A stretch of DNA of 64,000 bases from Magicicada septendecula (lineage: Eukaryota > Arthropoda > Insecta > Hemiptera > Cicadidae), in assembly GCA_034769895.1 (NCBI GenBank), contig CM068373.1:282873879-282937878 (forward strand), read 5' to 3'. Below the pieces are notes generated by a model, which made no database searches, had not been told where the DNA came from, and worked only from the letters and a program-made list of their open reading frames with translations. Below are positions 35,097-44,378 of this stretch, piece after piece (within the stretch, counting starts at the first letter, position 1; each line of letters starts with the position of its first letter). The translations under genes were made by a program, and so were the position numbers.

Positions 35097-36971
35097 ATGC
35101 ATACAAGAGGAGTGACGAAAAGGTTGGCAAAGGACCAAGAAACGGAAGAAGGTAGACCGGAAGAAGAGACAGAAACAGAAGCAGCCACAGACATTGAGAT
35201 GGAACAACAGGCGGGTGACGGAGAAGAAGCTAGAGGATGACCGGATTGGAATAAATTCATGGAAATGATGAGCAGTATAAATGAAAAATTGGACAAGAAT
35301 AAAGAAGAAATAAATGAAAAATTAGATAAGAATAAGGAAGAAACCAATGAAAATTTTAGGAAACCGGAGGAAAAAATAAACAGTACTCACGAAAGCTCCA
35401 GGAAACAAAACGAGGCTTTGAGTGGAAATTCAATAAAACAAATGGAGGAAAGATTTGACAAGAATAAAGAAGAAACTAATGAAAATTTTAGAAAACAAAA
35501 CGAAAAGTTCAACCGAAATGAGGAAAGTTTAAGACAAATAAACGAGAAAATAGATAGTACAAATGAGAGTACTAAGGAAGACTTTAGGAAAATAAACGAG
35601 AAAATTGAGAGTTCCAACAAAGAGTTGAGAGAAATTATCGATGGACAAAAGGGAGATTTAAAACAAATTGATGAAAAAATTGAAAATATAAACGATACTC
35701 TTGGCAAAAGGGTAGAGGAATATAATGAAGAAAGGAAGCAACAAACAGCCGAAATAGTCGAAAAGGTGGAACAAAACAGAAAAACAATTGTACAGGTCAG
35801 AGCAGAGTTAGACGCCAGAATAGACCAAGCAGACAACATCAATCAAGTTAGGATAGCAGAGGTACAGCAAGGAACACCAGAAAGATTGGAAGAACTACAA
35901 ACTAACACCTCAGGAAAAATCGAACGGGTAAATGAGGAGATAAACCGGGTAAAGAACCAAACCAATGATAATACGGGAAGAATCGATAACATCCAGGAAG
36001 TACAGCTAAAGAACCTGAGAGAGGATCTCGACAGAGTGAGCTATAGACCAGCCTGCAGTGTTCAACATAATATGCTGGACAACAGAGAAAATATAAACTT
36101 TAAGAATAATCGCAGGAACCCAGTGGAATTCCTAGAGCGTGTGGATGAATGTTCACAGAGAACTAAAGAGAACCGCTGGACAATGATAAAGAATCTACTG
36201 GATGACAGCGTCAAAGAAATAACCGACAACTGGTGGTAGGCTGTCAGAAATGAGATAACGACGTATGAGGGGTTTAAACAAACCTTCAGGATAAAATACT
36301 GGTCAGAGTCAGTACAAAATATAATCAGAGATAATTTCTGCCATGGAAGGTACAACGCCTCCCATTACCAGGCACCAACAGCCTACTTTTTCGGGAAGGT
36401 GTGTGTAGCACGCAACTTGGAACCGAAAATTCCCGAAGAATTCTTAATTAGCAAAATGGCACACCACTTTGATGAAGGGATTGTACAAGCCACCCTATGC
36501 AGCCAGATCAAGACAATAGCTGACATGGAGAGACTGCTTGGGAGTTATGAACACCAAGATTATTATAGGAAATCAAGGAGACAGTATGACCAGTCACAGA
36601 TGGACAGAGGAGATAACGGGAGAGACCAACAACCAAGGTCAAACCAGCCCCGAAATGGGAATAATGACAATAACCATAATAATAGAAATGGTGGCAATAA
36701 CTATAATAATAACAATTATAGAAATAACCAAGGCAATTATAACAGCCGCAACCAAAATAACGGCCGCAGCCAAAATAATAATAACAATAGTGGCGGAAAC
36801 CGAGAATGGAGACGCAATATAAACTATGACCGGAGGTATCCGAATAATAACAATAGGAGAGATGAAGAGGAAGAAAACCAACCCGGGAGGAGAAGCTCTC
36901 GAGATCGTTCTCCAAGAAACCTTGGGGAAACCACAACAAATACTCAGCAAGTAGACCGGGCGGAAAACTAG
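35097..36971 (+). pseudogene. gag: gag
   Basis: One frame runs about 625 codons from ATG 35,097, broken by TGA at 35,238-35,240 and TAG at 36,237-36,239. Roughly residues 50-300 are a repetitive, highly charged coiled coil (NEKLDKNKEE and variants). A more conserved capsid-like part follows around the second stop (FLERVDECS, then TYEGFKQTFRIKYW). The C terminus (36,560-36,880) is rich in Asn, Arg and Gln and lacks a CCHC zinc knuckle. RNA binding there would rest on the basic residues. The frame starting at 35,259 is the same gag after the first stop. Confidence 0.8.
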
Positions 36972-36972
36972 A

Positions 36973-37669
36973 CACAGCAGTGATAACTATGACCGGCCCA
37001 TCACTGCGGGAATTGGACGGGCGAATAAACAAAGATATCACAAGAAATGAAGTCCAGATGATCAATGAAAACTATTATTTAAGGAATATAAGAAATGACC
37101 TTATGGAAGAAGGACAATACTCAGAGAAAAAAGATAATAATCAAATAATTTTTATCAATGCTAAATTGCAAGGTGTAGCAACTGAAATTATAATTGATAC
37201 AGGAGCGAATGTATCACTCATTCACAAAGTGGAGTTTAATAGAATTAAAGCAATAAGTAAAGAACCAATACCAACCCTACCAATTAATAACATGGTGATA
37301 GTAGGTGCTACTGGCAAAATGAACAAGTCAGTAAGACAACAGGTACAAATAGATGTATCGAACAACGGAAAGGTGATTCAAGTGGTGTTCCTGGTGGCCC
37401 AAGGGTTACCGTTTAAGGTTATGATTGGGTGCGATGCTTTAAGGTGCCACTCAGCAATTATTGACATTGGCAGTGAGAAAATAACATTGACGAATGAACA
37501 GGGTGAATGGTCGAGTGAAAGTTTAGGCCAGAATAGTGCCACACACAACAGACATTCATTCACCTTGATCCAAGATGAGAGAGAGGAGTTTAGGACACCA
37601 CCTCAAAGATCAACCTACCCTGAAAATAAAGAATGGAATAAAAAATTAAACGAAATATATTCATTTTAA
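36973..37669 (+). pseudogene. pol: pol, protease part
   Basis: The frame is -1 relative to gag and is open before the gag stop (back to at least 36,941), which suits -1 frameshifting; GAAAAC at 36,963-36,968 is a possible slip site. The aspartic protease active site IIDTGANVSLI lies at about 37,189-37,221 (DTG 37,195-37,203). A flap-like VIVGATGK and the later IGCDAL support the fold. The frame meets a TAA at 37,667-37,669, then continues to the 244 bp insertion. The cleavage targets would be gag and pol polyproteins. Confidence 0.85.
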
Positions 37670-37713
37670 GTCACCAGAGGAGAAAAAATTACAATAGAAC
37701 AAAAGGAAAGGTT

Positions 37714-37957
37714 TTGTAAAATATATAAAAACACTTGGTAAGTTTCACAAATTTTTTAATTAACTCTGACAGCTGTTTCGACTAACTTAAGCCATTGTCA
37801 AAGAGCGAGTGGATGAAATTACTGAACACAGGATGTTAGTGGGGTGTAGATGGTGGACATCTGTGTTATGATGGCGATAGGCGGGGGAGAGTGTGTGCAT
37901 GAGACAAGGGAAGGTCAGGTGTCTTTTTAACTAAATACAGTACAATCATGAATGCAA
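37714..37957 (-). mobile_element. 244 bp insertion with 13 bp target duplication
   Basis: AAAAGGAAAGGTT occurs at 37,701-37,713 and again at 37,958-37,970. The protease and RT reading frames meet again if insert plus duplication (257 bp) is skipped. Read on the minus strand, the insert has a hairpin GGCTTAAGTTAGTC followed by GAAAC (37,763-37,795), inside longer pairing between CTCTTTGACA and TGTCAGAG. This resembles the Penelope hammerhead-like ends but lacks a full core. It encodes no protein. Confidence 0.75.
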
Positions 37958-37970
37958 AAAAGGAAAGGTT

Positions 37971-38910
37971 GGTGAATGTGTACCAGAAATACAGAAACAC
38001 TTTCTCAGATCTACCTGGGAAAGCGAAGAACTTTGTTTGTGAATTAAAATTCTAAAACCCAATAAAATTTAATAAAAAATCCTACCCCATTGCACAATCA
38101 CATAAACAATCAGTCAGAAAAGAGATACACAGAATGTTGGAACAAGACATTATTGAAACCAGTTCGTCACCATACACCAGTCCAATTGTCGCTGTGCAGA
38201 AGAAGGATGGGGCGGTCAGGTTGTGTCTAGATGCCAGGGAGATAAACAGAAACGTTGTGAACGATAGAACATCACCGGGGGAAATAGATGAAATTATGAA
38301 GAAATTTGAAGGCTGCAAGTTCATGAGCATCCTCGACACCGTATGCGGATATTGGCAAGTTGAGCTACACCCCAACAGCCGGAGGTATGTTGCGTTTATT
38401 TTTGATGGTCGCAACTATCAGTTTAAAAGGTTACCATTTGGTCTGGTAAATTCTGTTGCTGTTTTTGTCAAGGTCATGGACCAGGTATTAGGAAGAGAGG
38501 TACTAGAGTTCGCCACGGTGTATGTAGATGATTTATTGATTACGTCCACCACATGGGAGGAGCATTGAGAACGGGTAGAGATGGTTCTACAAAGACTAGC
38601 CACCAACAATATTACACTGAAAATTACAAAATCAAAATTATTGACTAACCAGTTACAATTTTTAGGATTTGTACTCTCAGAAACAGGCACAACCACAGCT
38701 CCAGAGAAGATGGAGGCCATTCAGGAGTTCCCCAAACCTAAGAACATCAGTCAGTTACAGTCCTTCCTAGGGGTCTGTAACTATTACAGAAAATTTCAAA
38801 AGAATTACTCTGAGTTGACATCCCGTTTCAAACATCTGCTATCATCCAAGTACAAATGGAAATGGAGTAGTGAAGATGACATAACTTTCAATCTAATCAA
38901 GAAAAAAAAA
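37971..38910 (+). pseudogene. pol: pol, reverse transcriptase part
   Basis: The frame resumes with pre-RT text (RNTFSDLPG near 38,005) and has a TAA at 38,053-38,055. Next come RT boxes: SPIVAVQKKDG (38,179), LCLDAREIN, motif A SILDTVCGYW with its Asp near 38,335, LPFGLVNS (38,431), and motif C YVDDLL (38,521-38,538). A TGA interrupts at 38,566-38,568. The connection FLGVCNYYRKF follows at 38,767. The frame runs into poly-A and the Helentron insertion. PFGL followed by NS instead of the usual NA, and VCG for DSG after motif A, are small departures from the family norm. Confidence 0.88.
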
Positions 38911-38911
38911 A

Positions 38912-39914
38912 TTAAACCTGGTAGTCATGGGACTACCAGTAGACATGGAATCATGGGCAGACTTGTGCTTTGGGAAGGAATGAAGGGTTGTTTAAATAAA
39001 TAGCTACATAAGTTTCAAGAGAAACTACACTGTGGCCAAGAGACTTATGTATGATGGTACGCACGGTCTTAGATCACTCTTGAACCACAAGGAGATCGCA
39101 GATCCCACACACCGAGCCGAACGGATTGTTAATAAAGTGCTTAGAGAATTCCTCGTTGACTCCTTTGAAGCGGCGACTTGGGCCGGGCTGTTCTGCGCAG
39201 AGCATCGAGGGTCCAATGTTGTCGAAGCACAAGTTATCATCGTCTGTTTTTTTGCTAGCTAGCCGTACGCTCGCTTTGAGTCGCTTTGGGGGAACGCCGG
39301 ATGACCCAGGTATCGGAGATGCGGGCCGCTTGGGCGCTGACGGGGTTTCGACAATCTTCAAATGGTTGCCATTTTCTAAGTTCTCGGCCGATTTTTTTTT
39401 ATTTTAGTCTCAAACGATAGGCCTGTTGACGCTCTGCATAGGATTTGCCGGTTTTTGGTTTGACATTTTTGGTTCGAGTTTTATCGCGATTTTTAGGTCG
39501 AGGCATTTCAAATTTTTAAGTTCAAATGTTGTTATTATTTTCTGTAAGTGCTTCTGGTACTCGGAATTGGTGTTGTTGGAGAGACGTAGTTCTGACGATC
39601 ACAACGCACTTTGTATTTTTGCGATCGGACTTGTAGTTCCCGAGATATTTAAGTTTTAGTGGAGCAATTTAGAAATTTTCGGCGCAAAAACACTCTCGCG
39701 CAGACAAAGCCTAGAGGCGACTGAAGTCAGTTGTCAGAATTCTCAGTACTATTGTTGGAAGGGGGCCGAGCGACACGATCACCTGACACCTGGTTTGCTG
39801 GGATTGGTTGAGCGGTTCGTGAGATAGTGGTATGCCGAAAGTACATTTGAAACATAACGGTCGATTTTCGCGAAACGTGCGAGTAAGACATTACATACCT
39901 ATGGATTCCATGTC
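38912..39914 (-). mobile_element. Helentron-like (Helitron2) insertion in pol
   Basis: A 1.0 kb block separates RT from RNase H. The right end reads, on the minus strand, GACATGGAATC (39,914-39,904). Its inverse GATTCCATGTC lies near the left end (38,952-38,942), followed by a perfect 9 bp hairpin CTGGTAGTC-CCAT-GACTACCAG (38,939-38,918) and then a short T-rich end. A 5' terminal repeat with a subterminal 3' partner plus 3' hairpin is the Helentron arrangement. The body encodes a scrap of the family's protein. Confidence 0.7.
39030..39361 (-). pseudogene. Helentron/Helitron replicase N-terminal scrap
   Basis: The minus-strand frame starts MKIVETPSAPKRPASP, is Pro/Ser/Lys rich, and reaches FSKHFINNPFGSVCGICD. 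After a one-base shift near 39,090 it continues WFKSDLRP. The pattern NxFGxxCxVCDRLWFxxDL is what I recall from the start of Rep-helicase ORFs of arthropod Helitrons. No Rep or helicase motif is present, so the element is non-autonomous. Its reading direction is opposite to the host pol. Confidence 0.6.
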
Positions 39915-40388
39915 AAAAATTCTTAGAAGAGGTCATGCTACATCATCCCAATTTTGAAAAGAGGTTCTACATTAATTGCGATGCAAGTGATACAAGTTTA
40001 GGTGCAAAACTCTATCAACAAGATAGTGAAGGAGATCACCGAGTTGTAAGTTTTGCCAGTCGAACACTAAACCACTGCCAACGTAACTATAATGTTACAG
40101 AGAAAGAACTTCTAAGCGTAGTATTCGCTTGCAACAAATTTCGCACTTACATCTTGGGATACCCGATCACAGTGAGATCTGATCACAAATCAATTTCGTT
40201 TCTAGAAAGATGTAAATTGAGCCATGGGAGGCTAGCTCGTTGGGTCCTGGCTCTACAGGAGTATAACATCACCTGGGAGTATGTCCCGGGGAAGAAGAAT
40301 GTGGTTGCGGACGCTTTGTCAAGAATAAATTTAGAAAAGGGGACTTTCGAACCTGACAGAGAGGATATTGCCAAGTATTTTATTCATT
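39915..40388 (+). pseudogene. pol: pol, RNase H part
   Basis: Just after the Helentron end the pol text resumes with LEEVMLHHPNFEKRF. RNase H boxes follow: NCDASDTSLGAKL (first Asp, near 39,960), TEKELLSVVFAC (Glu, 40,100), RSDHKS (Asp, 40,172), and the tether ending VADALSRIN (40,305). A frameshift by one base at about 40,388 gives an early stop before the integrase. The domain itself is uninterrupted. Confidence 0.88.
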
Positions 40389-41617
40389 AGCAGGCAGAGA
40401 AGAATTAGCAAACATTTTAAGCAATATCAGAGAAGAACAAGCATTAGACCAAAAAGTGGCTAGGATTATAGTACGCATTGAAAATAACGACCCTATAGTA
40501 ACAGCATACCATCAACTTCATGATGGGCTAGTTTTCACGAGACCCAGTATTAAAACTAATCGATGGAAGTTAAGTATACCAAGGTCACTAGAACCACCTA
40601 TAGTGAATAATTATCACCAGATGTATGGTCACATGGCGCCAACCAAAGTAGTCAAGGGGTTACAAGAACACTTGTACATGAAGGGGATGAAAAAATGGTG
40701 AGGATGATAGTAAAGAAATATGTGCGGTATGCCAAAAGGTGAAGGTAAACAATGCCAAGAAGGAAGGAGAGTGCATGACCATTACGTCAAACAGAAGATT
40801 AGAGAAGGTGTTCCTCGACATTTGCGGACCTTTTCCATAAAGCGGTGGAAGACACCGATACAAATATATTGTAATAATATGGGATCACTTCTCCAAGTAT
40901 ACCAAGCTGTACCCAATCAGCAAGGCCTCAACTAAAGTCATTGTTAAAATAGTACTGGAAAAGTATACCAGTGATGTCGGTACACCAGAATCAGTGATAA
41001 CGGACCATGGAACCCAGTTTAAGGGCAAACAATGGAAAGAAGCGTTATTATCTATGAAGATAAAAACTTACAAAACCTCCATATATCACCCTTCAAGCAA
41101 CCCTGCAGAAAGAGTATTGCGAGAACTGGGCCGCATTCTCAGGACCTATTGCCACAGCAATCACAAAAGTTGGAGCGAGCACGTGACCAATACCGAACTA
41201 TGTTTAAATATAGCATACCATGAGACGCTGGGACTAAGCCCATATCAGATGATGTTTTCAAGACCACCACCGCGTGAGCTCACTCAATTAATTACTTTCC
41301 CCGAGATGTCTGAAAAAGAATTGGATATTCCAAGAGTATACCATCGAATTGGAAACAAGATAGCGCTGAGGCGAAATAAGCGAAGAAAAAGTGGGATACC
41401 GGAACTCAAATTTGTAGTCGGAGAAAGAGTACTTATACGAAATAGACAGCAGCCCAGTGGTACGGAAGGCGTAATGAAAAAACTTCTGCTGCTATACCAT
41501 GGACTATTTGTGGTAAACAAGGACAACAGCAATAACACCTATGTTTTGACCAATCCAAGTAATAACAAAGTGAAGGGCACATACAATGTGTCCGAAATGA
41601 AAAAGTATTTTGAATGA
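40389..41617 (+). pseudogene. pol: pol, integrase part
   Basis: The zinc-binding region has YHQMYGHMAPTKV (40,610) and CAVCQKVK (40,721), with a frameshift and TGA at 40,699-40,701 between them. The catalytic triad is visible: FLDICGP (40,811), VITDHGTQF (Asp 41,003) and NPAERVLREL (Glu 41,108), giving a D-x34-E spacing. A TAA interrupts near 40,839. The C-terminal part has LSPYQMMFSRPP and a basic tail with VLIRNRQ to the stop at 41,615-41,617. No chromodomain is evident. Integrase would insert the cDNA, here into AT repeats. Confidence 0.88.
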
Positions 41618-41698
41618 TGTAAGGAACAGGAGATTAACAGTTAATTTTCAATAGACCTGCAGCTAAGAAAAATAAACATGTTTTGGTGGGGGAACATA
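41618..41698 (+). promoter_or_regulatory. Polypurine tract region
   Basis: GGTGGGGGAA at 41,685-41,694 lies four bases before the 3' LTR. It is interrupted by one T and is the only candidate plus-strand primer. There is no space for an envelope gene. Confidence 0.6.
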
Positions 41699-44061
41699 TG
41701 TAATGCGACACAATAGTAGCCCTATCCCAAAAAAAAAACTGCTCAATTCAATACGTACAATAGTAGGTAAAGTCACCTATGCTATCCTATTAAAACCAGA
41801 TAAAGACGAACAACCCTTACTTACAGAAAAGACTGTACAATATAAAAGATAAGAAAAAAAATACAATGCAAATAAAATAAAATAAATAATTAAAATGTAT
41901 TATAGCAAGTATATAATATACGTACAAACCTTTATGTAAATGAATGAATGTGAAGGAGTGGGGAATAAAGTTAACAAACCCTATTATTATTTAAATATGT
42001 TATAAATACAATAAGTGTCAGTGGAGTGGTGACAAAATAAGTGCGGGTTAATTATTTAAAAAAAAAAAGGGAAACCCATAAATAACACCAATAGTGAATG
42101 GTGGTGAAGGGTTTCATCTCAGATTGAGATGTTAGTGAAGGCTTTGGTGTAAGTAGTTGTATTTGTGTTCTACACCAAAGCCTATAGTTATTAACATTTA
42201 TAAACTACATTATAAGTTTGTGTGAGCCTACTGGAAAAAAATGAGAAAATGTGTATTAGAAACCAGGACCTATGAACAATAATCTATTCATTAGCCAGTA
42301 ATGCTTGATAAGATTGATGGGATGGAAGTATGGTACACCAAGTAGTTTATAATTATTTGTCAATTTATAAATTTAGAATTTGGCCATGAAGTCAATACCT
42401 CAAAGGTAACATGTTAAAAGATTTTGTTCTGTTTATATTAATCGTTCATTTATGATTGTAACCTTGTCCATGTAAACACTACTTTAAGTAATAAGTCAAA
42501 ATATTTCATTTTTAACTATTGTGAAAACATGTTAAGGGTCAAGACTCATGTAATAAGATGTAACTTGGGAAAAAGGGTTCAAAACCAAAAACCTAGGTAA
42601 CAATAAATGTTATTTAGAATATATTAATGAAATGCTATTGATGGCCTAGGCCACAAGTTCCATACAAAGGAAATAATGTCAGAAATGAGTAGATCAGTAA
42701 ACCAATGTGATAAAACAGGAAAGGGACAAAATTGATATGATGAAGCTAATTGTTTTAACCGTAATATTACATATTAGATTAATTTAAGGAATTGTAAAGT
42801 TATATAACAAATGTATAAAAAGTATAGGCCCAACATTAGAATTTTTGTAAGGTGAAAAGCCACCCTTTATAATTAACCAATATAAGCAAGTTAATGAGGT
42901 AGCAAAATGTACATAATGACATAAAGAAAAGCATGATGTAATTTAAATTTAAGAAAACTTAAAACTGAACAAGGAGTATTTTTCTTATAGGCAGATGAAC
43001 ATTTAAATCTTGTAAACTGACCACGCGACCTTATGAACTCTCTGTTTTGACCAATCACAGGCCAGTATTGTGAGGGCACGAAACCCTTGATGGAAAGGCA
43101 GGAATATAGAATTGTAGTATTGTATTGTTAACTATTGCAGTGAACAGATGAGCTCCTACGAAGAAGTTTTAATTAAATAATAGTAATGTTTTTTGGACTG
43201 TTGGCGATGAAAAATAATAGAAGCTACAAATACTGTGGAAGATTAGAAGACGAAAATATTTAAATTAAAACAACAAATAAATGCAGAACCTTTGAAAATC
43301 TTAATTGCCTACCCTGAACACACTTTCCTAACGCCTGTGAATGACGCCAACTTCAGCTATTAACCACACTACAGGTACGATTACACAACACTAACGTAGA
43401 CACTATCTACACTTACAGAATAACACCAGGTATCATTTATTGAAGAAAAATCTTAAAAACTAAAACAGTGAACACTGAATCATTTATTTTAAAATAACTT
43501 GTGGCAGCACGTGGCCAAACGTTTTCGGCGGCCATCTTGCCGATAGTCTGGTTGCCAAAGCAACTAATAATAACGAAATATAGTATTAAGATCTTAAAAT
43601 TTTACTTACCTTTGTAATGTATTTTATTTTTGTATGTATTTGCTGAATTCAATGACAGTCTAAAATAACCCTTAAACCCTGAGAATTAAAATATTATTAT
43701 AAATAACTTGTTATTTGGAACTTGTTAGTGTAAAAGTCGAATTAAGCGCTAGAGTCGACCCGACCAATATTTGTTCCGACAAGTCGACTGTTCATTTCTC
43801 TGAATAACTTTAATGGAAATAAACATTGTTATTTGGAATCAAAGGAGTTGTCATTGTAGATAATTTGAAAGTTTACAGGACAATTACAGGTAATTCAACA
43901 GGAGAGTGAGCAGCGAACGGACCGAAGCATTTGGAAAAAGAACAAAATCGATTGCGGCAGCCGATCCGTATTTGACTTAAGTGGAGGCAATTTACACTAA
44001 ATAAAACTCTTCAAAACTCAAAACACATAAAATAAAACCCACAATACACTGTTATATTACA
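41699..44061 (+). repeat. 3' LTR
   Basis: 2,363 bp, TGTAATGC to TATTACA, then ATAT. It differs from the 5' LTR by scattered substitutions, keeps the 40 bp segment deleted there, and itself lacks about 23 bp near 43,952 (the CCAAAGCTCGAGG segment of the 5' LTR). Confidence 0.92.
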
Positions 44062-44087
44062 ATATATATATATATATATATATATAT
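44062..44087. repeat. (AT)13 between two LTR elements
   Basis: The only DNA between the 3' end of the full-length element and the first giant LTR. Confidence 0.95.
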
Positions 44088-44378
44088 TGTAGCATGACAG
44101 ATAATCCACCCCAATACATTACTCAATGATCATTAATAAAGCTCTAATATATGGAATATCCAGATGAGAATCAATTAAAATGCACTATTTAAATAATATA
44201 TTCACAAGAAAGGTTGAATAAAGAAAATTTCTGCAAACAATATAATAATACAAATTTAAAAACCCAGAAGACTAAAAATAATAATAACAAAATTACCCAG
44301 GTAAGATAGAAGCAGGCAATTAATATACCCCGTCAAAGAAACCAGACCAGAAGAAACGAAGGCATACACGGCGAAAAA

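Larger units (their letters stand above)
32640..44061 (+). mobile_element. Full-length, inactive gypsy-type (Ty3) LTR retrotransposon
   Basis: This is an 11.4 kb element with two LTRs of about 2.35 kb starting TGTAAT and ending ATTACA, flanked by ATAT on both sides within an (AT)n run. The internal order is primer site, gag, protease, RT, RNase H, integrase, purine tract. Integrase after RNase H places it in Ty3/gypsy. No env-like frame follows integrase. The long LTRs and Lys-tRNA-like primer site recall the Osvaldo/Ulysses group, which is inference. It is inactive: gag has two stops, and pol has several stops, frameshifts and two insertions. Confidence 0.9.

Noticed and set aside
36508..37065. 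185-codon minus-strand ORF over gag and the start of pol
   Set aside because: Antisense shadow of the Asn/Arg-rich gag tail.
41618..41698. Envelope gene of an errantivirus-like element
   Set aside because: Only 81 bp lie between integrase and the 3' LTR.
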